Source: a virus. From it: a stretch of 29,100 nt of DNA. A model generated the notes under the pieces. The model made no database searches, was not told where the DNA came from, and was given only the letters and a program-made list of their open reading frames with translations. Both the position numbers and the translations under genes were made by a program. Location: IMG/VR virus record IMGVR_UViG_3300005935_000091, positions 1 to 29,100 of that record; one strand, given 5' to 3'. Below are positions 14,608 to 23,928 of this stretch, one piece after another (the stretch's first letter is position 1; each line of letters begins with the position of its first letter).

Positions 14608-15383
14608 TGTGGCTGAACGGCACTGGCATTACGACGGATACTGAGATCAAGATCTTGGATAAGTACAAGGTTGAGACGAACCTGGCCATCAAGTGGCGTG
14701 AGGGTGCCGACGGGAACTGGATAGCCACGGACCGCGGCGCAACCAACGACGTGTACGAGACGACGTTCACCGTACACCAGCACGAGGTAGACATCAACAC
14801 GATGCTCACGGAGATAGAGGCGAACAGGGCCGCTGACAGCCACATACTGCAGCTCTCGAACTTCGCCTCGAACGAGCACATCTTCGGTGAGGACCTGGAT
14901 TACACGGGTACGATCAACGCTACGATAGTGAAGTACGACAAACGCAAACAGAAGAGTTGGAAGGGGTTCGAGACGAAGCTTACACTGCAGGCTCTGTCTC
15001 CCACGTTCTTATCCACAGCATCCCTCCCCGCCCTGCAGTACGTCAACCGCGGATACGTTGGCGACTCTTCAGTCACGGTCGTGAAGTATGACAGCTACGA
15101 TGGGACGTTTACATACATCGATGAGAACTACGACGCCGGTAAGTGGAAGGGCGTGGTGCTTCTCTCGAACGCGAACATGGGCAAGATGAGACGGTACCTG
15201 GCGGAACAGAGGGGAGCGACAATCAGCATCCCTGACATCGCCGGAGTGGAGTACCCTTATGGGCCCAACCGCAGCGCCCCGGCCTCTTATCCCCTCTCGG
15301 TGAAGGTCATCGAGTGGAAGGACAAGGGTATAAGAGACCTGAACTACTGGCATCTGGAGCTCACCCTGGCTGAGGTGATATAG
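14607..15383 (+). CDS. distal tail protein candidate
   Basis: A 258-residue, beta-rich protein whose ATG overlaps the tape measure stop (TAATG). It starts MWLNGTGITTDTEIKILDKY, and includes ETTFTVHQHEVDINTMLTEIEANR and, at the C-terminus, SYPLSVKVIEWKDKG. The position directly after the tape measure is that of Dit-type proteins, which form the ring at the tail tip and hold the fibres or baseplate. The sequence has no catalytic motif. Family assignment is by context; a minor tail protein is the alternative. Confidence 0.6.
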   Translation: MWLNGTGITTDTEIKILDKYKVETNLAIKWREGADGNWIATDRGATNDVYETTFTVHQHEVDINTMLTEIEANRAADSHILQLSNFASNEHIFGEDLDYTGTINATIVKYDKRKQKSWKGFETKLTLQALSPTFLSTASLPALQYVNRGYVGDSSVTVVKYDSYDGTFTYIDENYDAGKWKGVVLLSNANMGKMRRYLAEQRGATISIPDIAGVEYPYGPNRSAPASYPLSVKVIEWKDKGIRDLNYWHLELTLAEVI

Positions 15384-15402
15384 GAACACGAGGAGCAATT
15401 AC

Positions 15403-18400
15403 ATGGCATCCAAGATAGTGCCCATTTCGTACAGTGTATACGGCAACAACCTCAATGCAACCGACACCCCGGTCGTGCGTCTCAACCAGGACTCGACCGT
15501 CGAGGGAGACATCGAGTTCAAGATGTCTGGCGTTACCGGTCTGGCCGATGCTACGGCCACTGTTTACCGTGTGGTCGCACCTACATCCGTTGAGGAACGC
15601 TGGAGCCAGATAGGCCCCGACTTCTACACAGGCACCGTCCTTGACTTCTCATCCGAGGAAGTCTACTCAGGCAATCAGAACCTGTCATGGCGCTTCGATC
15701 CGTCCGGTGTAACGGGCGTCGAGCACGGGCAGTACTACGGGATCTCCTTCTACGCCAACGCTCAAGACAATGCCGCCGTGGCTCAGTATCGTCCGGACGT
15801 CGTGGCTGAGATCTATAACGGGTTGGACGACACGGGCATCACAGGAGCCCCTGCATCCGTCCTCCCCGATGACTACTACACCGTGACACCCTACTCCCCG
15901 GAAGGCTCCAAGACGGCTTCGATGGCTCTGGATATCTATGAGAAGCGCGTTGAGTTGGACCCGATACCGGTGGTCGACGTAAACTCTGACAGCACCGCAG
16001 AGGGCTCCATTGAGTTCCGCGGTCTGACTGGCATAGTCACATCCACGGCCTCGGTCTACAGGACCGTAGCGCCTACGGAGTCTGAGGAACGCTGGAGCAA
16101 GGTGGGCACGGATCTGTGGACTGCGGATATGGTCGACTTCTCCACGACAGACAACTACAACGGCAATCCGGGCATCACATTCAGGTTCGACCCGAGCGTC
16201 GTCACCCCGGCCGTGGCACATGGCCAGTATTACGGGGTCAGCTTCTACGTGAATGCGGGCGATGGGGCCACTATACAACAGCTGAAGCCTGATGTAATCT
16301 TCAGGATCTTCAACGACCTGGACATTACTGGGTACACAGGTGTCGCAGGCGGTTCGTTCGTGGGCATCACGGGCGCAACCGGAGAGACAGGAGCACAGGG
16401 TTCACAGGGCGTTACAGGTTCACAGGGCGACACGGGCTCTCAGGGAGAGACTGGAGACGTAGGTGACCTGGGTGTAACCGGCGTTCAAGGAGATACTGGT
16501 GTAGGCGCACAGGGGGACACAGGTTCCCAGGGTGAAACAGGAGATGTGGGCGACCAGGGCGAGACTGGCTCACAGGGAAACACAGGAGTCCAGGGTGATA
16601 CTGGTGTCCAAGGTGAGACTGGCTCACAGGGGATCCAGGGAGACACAGGTGTACAGGGTATTCGAGGGGATACTGGCTCACAAGGAGACACCGGGGTCCA
16701 AGGGATCCAAGGTGACACCGGAGTACAGGGCATCCAGGGAGACACAGGAGTACAGGGCGAGACTGGCACACAAGGGGTCCAGGGAGACACAGGAGCCCAG
16801 GGAGCCACCGGGGTGCAGGGTACGCAGGGTGATACCGGCACACAGGGTATACAGGGCGACACAGGGGTTCAGGGAGAGACTGGCGTTCAAGGCGTACAGG
16901 GCGATACTGGTGTCCAAGGCGATACTGGCGTACAGGGGATCCAGGGAGACACTGGTGTTCAAGGTGTCCAAGGAGACACAGGAGTCCAGGGCGAGCAAGG
17001 AGATACAGGAGTCCAGGGGATCCAAGGAGACACTGGCGTACAGGGTACACAGGGCGATACTGGAGTTCAGGGCACACAGGGAGAGACTGGGAGTCAAGGT
17101 GAGACAGGTTCGCAGGGTGAGACAGGTTCGCAGGGAGATACTGGATCACAGGGTGAGACAGGCGTCCAGGGTGAGACAGGGTCTCAGGGAGAGACAGGCC
17201 TCGCAGCTGCAGGGTTAGATCTATACTGGCATGATGTAGCTGACGGAACCATAGCAGATTACCAGAAGTGGCGGAGAACTGAGCCTGTCGGTACTGAGAA
17301 GATCGTCACTGCAACAGGTAAGAACACTGATGGTGAGATTCCCTTCACCGATACTTATCAGTGGATAACGTCAGAAGGGTCGCCTGGTGTTCAGGAAATT
17401 CCTACGGGGGAGTGGCTGGGTCACCTCTATGCCAAAGTGGATAACGCTACGGGTGACAGCAACATCGTTTTTAAGGGGTACAAAAGGAATCTGGCAGGAG
17501 CTGAGACGCTTCTGTTCACCGTTACCTCTGCTGATATCAATAACACAACTGTAGAGGTGTCGACACTATTGCTGACACAGTCTACGGCGATATCTCTTTT
17601 GGAGACAGACAGACTCGTTGTCAAAGCCTACTTCCAGACCACGCGGTCTTCCGACGTCACGTGTTCATTTTATTACGACGGTGCTGTTAATGCCTCTCAC
17701 ATTCACTCACCGATTACCGTTGGGGCTGTAGGTGCTCAGGGTGAAACAGGGTTGACAGGAGATACAGGCGTTCAAGGAGAGACGGGATCACAGGGTGACA
17801 CTGGATCTCAAGGTGATCAGGGCGACACTGGTGTTCAAGGTACACAGGGAGAACAAGGAGACACTGGTATACAGGGAGATACTGGAGTCCAAGGTATCCA
17901 AGGAGACACGGGAGTACAGGGGACCCAGGGGAATACTGGTGCGCAGGGAGACACGGGAGTTCAAGGGGTCCAAGGTGATACAGGGGTACAAGGGATCCAA
18001 GGTGATACAGGGGTACAAGGGATCCAAGGTGATACTGGAGTTCAAGGGATCCAAGGTGGTACTGGAGTTCAAGGCGTTCAAGGAGACACGGGGGTTCAGG
18101 GCACTCAAGGTGATACAGGGGTACAGGGCACTCAAGGAGATACTGGAGTCCAAGGGATCCAAGGAGATACTGGTGTTCAGGGTATTCAAGGAGATACTGG
18201 AGTCCAAGGGATCCAAGGTGACACCGGAGTCCAAGGTGTTCAGGGTATTCAAGGTGATACTGGTGTCCAGGGTGTTCAAGGAGATACTGGTGTCCAGGGT
18301 GTAGCAGGAGATCAAGGTGAGACGGGTGTCCAGGGGATCCAGGGAGATACTGGTGTACAGGGTGTAGCAGGAGACCAAGGCGACACTGGTGTCGGGGCCC

Positions 18401-20508
18401 AAGGAGATCAGGGAGACACCGGTATACAGGGAGAGACAGGTAGTCAGGGAGAGACAGGAGCCGCAGGCACGCATGCTATACTAAGTGATACCCATAGTGA
18501 CACCCTTGCCGCTGGTGTGTCACAGGGATCTATCATTTATGCAAACGCTACGCCTAAATGGGCAGAACTTGTGGTGGGTGGTGCAGGAACAATCCTGCAC
18601 ACAGACGGTACAGACGTTGCATGGGCTACGCTGGCCACAGCAGGGATTGAAGCAGCAGGCACAGCCGCGACGGCTGTAGCAGCTCACTTGAGTGCCTATG
18701 ACCACGCGCACTACGATACGGCATATGGATGGGGCAACCATGCAGGACTGTATGATTTGGTAGGTGCCGCGGCAACAGTCCAAGGCGATGTAGATGGGTT
18801 CCCAGACGCGCTAAAGAATCTAACTGCTGGTGAAGTCGGTCAGCTTGAGAACATAGGAGCGGTGACAATAAGTGCCACTCAGTGGGGTTATTTAGGAGCA
18901 TTAGATCAAGGACTTACTACAGGTAGTGCTGTGCAGTTCGCTTCTCTTGGATTAACCGCTGCCCTTATAGCAGGATCTACGCTATCTCTTGGAGCAGCCG
19001 TCGCGTCATCAGTAGCCGCTCCCTTGACCCTCAATCTTGGTGGAACATATGCCAACGCTGCAGGAGACCAAACTAAAGCTAAGTTTATACTCTATGATGA
19101 TGAAGGTGGAGATATAACTGGATTTGGCATAAGCCAATCTATATTTGAGATTTATAACAAAGTCGGCACGATGAACTACTATCACGCTGGAGTACTAAAA
19201 GCTGCTCTCGCGCACACAGGAACGTCGACCAGTCTAACTCTAATAGGAGAAAATACAGGTCCCGCATATATACAACTTCTTGCAGATGCTGGTCAGGATA
19301 ATGGAGATGGCTGGAGACTTAGAGCAGAGGATGGCGGTGAGTTTGTCATACAGAATGATTCAACTGGGTCATTCGTTGACCTGGTTCACTATACTTCGAG
19401 TACCGTTCAGTTCGATGCTAATGTTGGCATTGGAAAAGCGCCCTCATATGCATTAGATATTACTTCAACCAGTGATGATGTGTTTCGTGCTGCATCGACA
19501 AGAAATATTGCTACCGCGTCGATGTTTAGACTTTATCATAATCGCGGCACAGGAAACGTAGCCGACAATGACAAAGTTGAATTCAAAATTTATAGTGATT
19601 CTGATACTACAGCCAGTGCGCTTACCTCGACAATATATCACAAGGCGGAAGATGTCACACACGCCGTTCGAGATGCTGGCCTTGGATTTCAGACAATGCT
19701 CAACGGAGTTCTTGGTGATGCTCTATATCTTGCTGGTGATAAAAGTGCACAGTTTGCTGGGACTGCTCAGACAACAAAATTGACCGCGTCTGACTCTGTT
19801 CAAGTGGTAGAAAAAATACGCTTATCTGGTCAAGAGTTTTATGCGGGCGGAAACACGGATACTGAGGGAATAGCATTATTGCTTCATGTGAACAGAACTA
19901 CTAATCGACAGTTCAGTATTGCTGACACCGCGAGGTTGACACAAAACACCACCTATCCTACATTCAGAGTAGTAATCAGTAGTGCGGTGGCTATTGGTGC
20001 TATAGCAACAGACGGAAGCACTCGTTTGCCACTGACGATTGACGGTTCCACCCTCAGCCTAAAAACGGGTGGATCGGCTGCCATTACGCTTGATGCTTCT
20101 CAGGATGCTACCTTTGCTGGTGGCGTTGGTATTGGCGTTACTCCCGCTGTCACGCTTCTGGATATGCAACTCGATTCTGATACAGTGTTCAATCCTACGA
20201 ACGACACGTATCAAGGTATATGGATCTACAACAAGGGAGACGGAACTGCCCACGGAGCCTTCGCAAACCTTTCATTCAGAGTTACACAAAATGCAGGAAC
20301 AAAGAATGCCATAGGTTCAATTAACTATGTCCAAATTGTTGATAGTGAACATGGTGGAGCTTTCGCGTTCAGACTTAAAAACGATGCAGGAAACCACGTA
20401 TTGGCGCTCAGGGTCGGCAGTGACCTGGGGATTACTATGCCAGGCCTGGCAGGATCAGGATCACGAACCGTGGTCGCGGATGCAAATGGACTACTATCAG
20501 CACCATAA
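15403..20508 (+). CDS. collagen-like tail fibre protein
   Basis: A 1701-residue fibre with GAGGAGC before its ATG. Layout: two copies of a beta-rich module at about 20-155 and 187-320 (VVRLNQDSTVEG at 23 and VVDVNSDSTAEG at 190, spacing 167), a first Gly-X-Y tract (about 322-601), a globular insert (602-776), a second Gly-X-Y tract (776-1021), and a C-terminal region (1022-1701) with VGIG motifs near 1341 and 1573 and a GSRTVVADANGLLSA end seen in many fibres. The tracts use GDTGVQGIQ-type units and should form triple helices; the same interruption (TGVGAQG) occurs in both. No S74 chaperone domain is seen. The C-terminal part should contact the host receptor. It has a lower GC by eye than the rest. 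Confidence 0.88.
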   Translation: MASKIVPISYSVYGNNLNATDTPVVRLNQDSTVEGDIEFKMSGVTGLADATATVYRVVAPTSVEERWSQIGPDFYTGTVLDFSSEEVYSGNQNLSWRFDPSGVTGVEHGQYYGISFYANAQDNAAVAQYRPDVVAEIYNGLDDTGITGAPASVLPDDYYTVTPYSPEGSKTASMALDIYEKRVELDPIPVVDVNSDSTAEGSIEFRGLTGIVTSTASVYRTVAPTESEERWSKVGTDLWTADMVDFSTTDNYNGNPGITFRFDPSVVTPAVAHGQYYGVSFYVNAGDGATIQQLKPDVIFRIFNDLDITGYTGVAGGSFVGITGATGETGAQGSQGVTGSQGDTGSQGETGDVGDLGVTGVQGDTGVGAQGDTGSQGETGDVGDQGETGSQGNTGVQGDTGVQGETGSQGIQGDTGVQGIRGDTGSQGDTGVQGIQGDTGVQGIQGDTGVQGETGTQGVQGDTGAQGATGVQGTQGDTGTQGIQGDTGVQGETGVQGVQGDTGVQGDTGVQGIQGDTGVQGVQGDTGVQGEQGDTGVQGIQGDTGVQGTQGDTGVQGTQGETGSQGETGSQGETGSQGDTGSQGETGVQGETGSQGETGLAAAGLDLYWHDVADGTIADYQKWRRTEPVGTEKIVTATGKNTDGEIPFTDTYQWITSEGSPGVQEIPTGEWLGHLYAKVDNATGDSNIVFKGYKRNLAGAETLLFTVTSADINNTTVEVSTLLLTQSTAISLLETDRLVVKAYFQTTRSSDVTCSFYYDGAVNASHIHSPITVGAVGAQGETGLTGDTGVQGETGSQGDTGSQGDQGDTGVQGTQGEQGDTGIQGDTGVQGIQGDTGVQGTQGNTGAQGDTGVQGVQGDTGVQGIQGDTGVQGIQGDTGVQGIQGGTGVQGVQGDTGVQGTQGDTGVQGTQGDTGVQGIQGDTGVQGIQGDTGVQGIQGDTGVQGVQGIQGDTGVQGVQGDTGVQGVAGDQGETGVQGIQGDTGVQGVAGDQGDTGVGAQGDQGDTGIQGETGSQGETGAAGTHAILSDTHSDTLAAGVSQGSIIYANATPKWAELVVGGAGTILHTDGTDVAWATLATAGIEAAGTAATAVAAHLSAYDHAHYDTAYGWGNHAGLYDLVGAAATVQGDVDGFPDALKNLTAGEVGQLENIGAVTISATQWGYLGALDQGLTTGSAVQFASLGLTAALIAGSTLSLGAAVASSVAAPLTLNLGGTYANAAGDQTKAKFILYDDEGGDITGFGISQSIFEIYNKVGTMNYYHAGVLKAALAHTGTSTSLTLIGENTGPAYIQLLADAGQDNGDGWRLRAEDGGEFVIQNDSTGSFVDLVHYTSSTVQFDANVGIGKAPSYALDITSTSDDVFRAASTRNIATASMFRLYHNRGTGNVADNDKVEFKIYSDSDTTASALTSTIYHKAEDVTHAVRDAGLGFQTMLNGVLGDALYLAGDKSAQFAGTAQTTKLTASDSVQVVEKIRLSGQEFYAGGNTDTEGIALLLHVNRTTNRQFSIADTARLTQNTTYPTFRVVISSAVAIGAIATDGSTRLPLTIDGSTLSLKTGGSAAITLDASQDATFAGGVGIGVTPAVTLLDMQLDSDTVFNPTNDTYQGIWIYNKGDGTAHGAFANLSFRVTQNAGTKNAIGSINYVQIVDSEHGGAFAFRLKNDAGNHVLALRVGSDLGITMPGLAGSGSRTVVADANGLLSAP
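16370..17205 (+). repeat. collagen-coding repeat tract 1
   Basis: About 280 residues of uninterrupted Gly-X-Y except near residue 366 (TGVGAQG), built from 9- to 18-base units such as GGxGAxACxGG. Units are mostly GDT, GVQ, GIQ, GET and GSQ, in varied order, with much wobble-base variation. Confidence 0.85.
17731..18465 (+). repeat. collagen-coding repeat tract 2
   Basis: About 245 residues of Gly-X-Y made largely of a 27-bp unit coding GDTGVQGIQ. Two adjacent units, 17974-18000 and 18001-18027, are identical over 27 bases, and 18028-18054 differs at four positions. Such near-identical tandem units invite length change by slippage or recombination. Confidence 0.85.
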
Positions 20509-20519
20509 GGGAGGTCGGT

Positions 20520-20891
20520 ATGAAACTGACGAGAGGTACAACGCTGAACCCTGTGTTCTTGGAAGCATTGGGCAAGATAGCTGCTCTGCCGATCCCGGTG
20601 AAGGATGCCGTCCGGCTGATGAAGCTCATAACGAAGATAGGCGAAGAGACTGATATCACGCACAGCGTGAAGGACAAGGTGTTCGTGGAGTTCGGGGTCA
20701 CGAGCATCGGCCCCAAAGGGATCGAGTACGCAGAGGGCGCTGACGCCACGAAGGAAGAAGCGTTCATCGCCAAGTTCAACGAGCTGGTCAACGAGGAGTT
20801 CGAGGTAGAGTTCGAGCCCATGGCCTTGCCCGAAGGCACGAACATATCGGTAAGGGACCTCACGGTCTTGAAGGATTTCCTGGAGCTGTAA
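20520..20891 (+). CDS. small DUF1617-like phage protein
   Basis: A 123-residue protein with GGGAGG before its ATG. It reads as a helix with FLEALGKIAALPIPVKDAVRL, then charged strands, then EEAFIAKFNELVNEEFEVEFEPM and a final helix (SVRDLTVLKDFLEL). This matches my recollection of the DUF1617 phage family, small proteins of unknown role in tail-fibre neighbourhoods, but I could not check a profile. It sits between the collagen fibre and the baseplate-like gene. A chaperone or connector for fibre attachment is possible. Confidence 0.6.
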   Translation: MKLTRGTTLNPVFLEALGKIAALPIPVKDAVRLMKLITKIGEETDITHSVKDKVFVEFGVTSIGPKGIEYAEGADATKEEAFIAKFNELVNEEFEVEFEPMALPEGTNISVRDLTVLKDFLEL

Positions 20892-20892
20892 A

Positions 20893-23800
20893 ATGGCAAC
20901 AATCAACTATGCGATACAGGTAACCACGGACGAGACAGCCCTCTCGGATGCTACGTACGGCCTGCAGAGTGGAGTCTTCCGTTTCATAACGGGCAGACCC
21001 TCGTATGACGGCTCACCCACTTATCCGACCGGTGAGGCTGGCATAGGTAGTGATGTCCTCGAGGCCGTGTGGTACGAGGGGTGGATCACCGCGGATGGTT
21101 TGGGTAAGCCCAAGCGTACCATCGACGTCACCGTCTCCGGAGACTACGGCAACCTGAGCGGATTCGACTTCAACATCCTCGGTAGCAAGGGCACAGACGA
21201 GTTCTGGCAGTTCTTGGAGGACAACTCCATCTACCTGGTGGGCCGCGCGGTACAGGTCTTCACGGTGATTGACGGCGTGTTTTATTACCTGTGGAACGGC
21301 GTTGTCTCCAACAACCCGACTACAGACACCGAGCACCGCTTCGCGTGCGACGATCAGTTCCGTAAGATACACAGGGACATGCCCCCATCGACACTAAACG
21401 ACGCTGACAACCCTAACATCGATCCCAACTATTTGGGTAGTGTGCTGCCTCTGGTCTTCGGGAGTATGAATGCAATAAAGCTTCAGGGAATATCTGAAGA
21501 TCCGCAATGGCTTCCTATCAGCTCAGCGTTTATGTATGGGTACAACCACGCGCTAAGAGCAGCCCCTCTTGTGCTGTGGGACCCCACAGACAATCGGGCT
21601 GTAATCTATATTGGGCAGCTTCAAATGGACAACCGTTTCAAGGGTGATCTCAGCAATCTTGTTGGCAAGTTTCTGTTCTCCCTTAAAAGTGAAGACAGAG
21701 CCGACGTGGGTATAAGAATCAACCGCGTACAGTTCCCGTCAAAGTTCGGCAGCCTTGATGGGCGATTTGCGGATCTGATCCTCGATGGGAACATCGGACT
21801 ACCTGCTGGAGAGAATAACATCTCCTCTATCACGGAAGGCCGCGATGCTGCGTATCCTGTGAGTCGCATCGTAGAGCCGTTGATCGACGAGAACTTCCCG
21901 TTGGCAGACACATACTGGTGGGTGCGTGCCGCGAATGTGTCTGTAGAATATCAACTCTCCGATGAGGTGCTACAATTGATTGACCTCACTGAAGACGGCT
22001 ATCCAATCTTGTACTACAATGGTCCGTATGGTTTAGATCTTGTGAAATTTGACACACCCCAGATACTGAGATCGTACGACCCAGACAGGGGCACACTCAA
22101 GTTGTGGAGTGCGACTAACATGGGTGTAGATACAGAGGTGTACACCGTCTCCGCAGTGCCGTTCTCCGTACAGAGCTTTACAGCCAGTCTTTTCAGCGAA
22201 GGTGATCCAGAGCATACGATCGACTACGACCGTCGAACAAGCTACCGTACAGGCCTTATAAATGCATCCCCTGGTGATCTGGCTTATTACGACCTCGCGA
22301 CCTGGACGATAGCGTTCGCGGACTATGGCTACGACTACGGCGCATACGACAGCATTCAAGTGGGAATCGACGTGTCAAATACCTTTCTGAGAGAGGCGAC
22401 GGGTTACAAATTCAAGATTAGGATGAGTGTGGTGGACGCCCTTGGGAACCTTATCGCTGATAAGGACGACGAGGGGATTGCAATTCCGCCTGTTGAGCTC
22501 GTGTATCCGCAGAGCAGGTCCTTCACGCAGGAGGGTGACTATGTGAACTTCCTGCCAAATCAGTACTACACCGAGGTTGTCTTCACACATAACTTCCCAA
22601 ACACAGGGGACAGGACCAATGGTGAGGATAGCATGTTCTTCCAGTACACCAATTCCTTCTCGAATCACAATGGGACATACGCAATTGATGACGCAGACGA
22701 CGAAACCGTACGCATCTTTGAAGGACTGACTATCCCAGATTCTATTCTTGACTCTCTCCAAGACGGCATAGCGATGTCTCTGCAGGTGGAGCTGATGGTT
22801 GGTATCGAGGGCGAGAACACAACCACGTCGTGGGCTATTAAACAGTTTGCCATGTATGGTGTCTCAAAGATTCCTCTCACGGATGAAAATCTATACGTGG
22901 CCGCAACAGGAGAGTACGACACCGACAGCGGAGAATACAACACACAGAACGTCTACGGCGTCTTCAGACACATCCTCGAGGCATATGACGGCATCGACGC
23001 GGCTGACATTGACTACCACAATCTGGAGTCTGCACGCTCGACGTGGCTCACCAGTCGCAACGTCACACAGGTGCAGAACTCCTACAATTATCTGAAGGAA
23101 TTGTGTCGGCACAGCTACGTCTCCATCATACCGCTTCGGACAGGTAAGCGACGTCTCACTGCGTGGCTCGATGATGTCACTACGGTAGCCGCCTTTGATG
23201 AGAGCAACATCGTACGCGGTACACTCAAGGCTTTGAAGTACACACCGATGAATAAGGCGTACACGAACTACATCGTAACGTTCAACTACACCGACTCCGG
23301 CGGACATCGCGGGCCTATGATTAATAACCAGTACACAATACAACGCACGGACGAAGATGCATTCCCGGCGCTGGATGAAGATTGGCGAAAGTATGTTGGC
23401 GGGTTTAGTGGCTCTGAATACGCAGATGCCAAAGACCTGTGGGGCCGCGCCCACCAGGGCTATCTACGCATGAAGAGTTTGCAGTCACCTCCTGTGGCGT
23501 ACACAGAATTGAAGTGGTATCCACGAAACTCGGATGTGTACAACCTCACACGCAACAAAGCGTACAATGGGCAAACCAACGCAGCACGGCTATACCTGTG
23601 GGAGCTCGTGAACTGGTGCTCTCTCCAGAAGTCGATCGCTACCTTCAGCGTGCCTATGAGTGTGGCGAACACACAACTGGAGCTGCTGGATCCGGTAACG
23701 GTCGAGGATGCCGTCCTCACTGATGGACCACGCGAAGGATACATCACGAAGATCACGAGCGACCTCAACAAGAACCGCATCCAGCTCAAGGTGCTGCTCA

Positions 23801-23928
23801 AACCGTATGACTACGTCGAGCTCACTGATGGGCTGATCATAGAGCGCGGCAAACTGCTCAACGTTGACACAATAACTGAGCGTGCCGACCAAGGTGATGA
23901 TACAATAACAGAGACAGGAGTTGTCTAA
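20893..23928 (+). CDS. large baseplate-like / tail protein
   Basis: A 1011-residue protein, one base after the preceding gene. The N-terminal 180 residues are beta-rich (MATINYAIQVTTDETALSDATYG, IDVTVSGDYGNLSGFDF), with a segment (about 170-200) ending in LPLVFGSMN, a pattern found in tail hub or fibre-base proteins. Residues 520-640 hold a carbohydrate-binding-like beta region. The C-terminal 130 (about 880-1011) with VANTQLELLDPVTVEDA and a GYITKITSDLNKNRIQLKV strand pair matches the ends of phage tail-tip proteins. No enzymatic motif is visible. A receptor-binding or baseplate role is inferred. Its end overlaps the next start (TAATG). Confidence 0.6.
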   Translation: MATINYAIQVTTDETALSDATYGLQSGVFRFITGRPSYDGSPTYPTGEAGIGSDVLEAVWYEGWITADGLGKPKRTIDVTVSGDYGNLSGFDFNILGSKGTDEFWQFLEDNSIYLVGRAVQVFTVIDGVFYYLWNGVVSNNPTTDTEHRFACDDQFRKIHRDMPPSTLNDADNPNIDPNYLGSVLPLVFGSMNAIKLQGISEDPQWLPISSAFMYGYNHALRAAPLVLWDPTDNRAVIYIGQLQMDNRFKGDLSNLVGKFLFSLKSEDRADVGIRINRVQFPSKFGSLDGRFADLILDGNIGLPAGENNISSITEGRDAAYPVSRIVEPLIDENFPLADTYWWVRAANVSVEYQLSDEVLQLIDLTEDGYPILYYNGPYGLDLVKFDTPQILRSYDPDRGTLKLWSATNMGVDTEVYTVSAVPFSVQSFTASLFSEGDPEHTIDYDRRTSYRTGLINASPGDLAYYDLATWTIAFADYGYDYGAYDSIQVGIDVSNTFLREATGYKFKIRMSVVDALGNLIADKDDEGIAIPPVELVYPQSRSFTQEGDYVNFLPNQYYTEVVFTHNFPNTGDRTNGEDSMFFQYTNSFSNHNGTYAIDDADDETVRIFEGLTIPDSILDSLQDGIAMSLQVELMVGIEGENTTTSWAIKQFAMYGVSKIPLTDENLYVAATGEYDTDSGEYNTQNVYGVFRHILEAYDGIDAADIDYHNLESARSTWLTSRNVTQVQNSYNYLKELCRHSYVSIIPLRTGKRRLTAWLDDVTTVAAFDESNIVRGTLKALKYTPMNKAYTNYIVTFNYTDSGGHRGPMINNQYTIQRTDEDAFPALDEDWRKYVGGFSGSEYADAKDLWGRAHQGYLRMKSLQSPPVAYTELKWYPRNSDVYNLTRNKAYNGQTNAARLYLWELVNWCSLQKSIATFSVPMSVANTQLELLDPVTVEDAVLTDGPREGYITKITSDLNKNRIQLKVLLKPYDYVELTDGLIIERGKLLNVDTITERADQGDDTITETGVV

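Noticed and set aside
16412-17149. Long open frames antisense to, and in other frames of, the collagen-like tract (also 17788-18474)
   Set aside because: They are a by-product of the repeat, which lacks stops in several frames; products are low-complexity with no ribosome site.
16370-18465. CRISPR-like or tandem-repeat array
   Set aside because: The repeats are in frame, code Gly-X-Y and have no spacers; they are part of the fibre gene.
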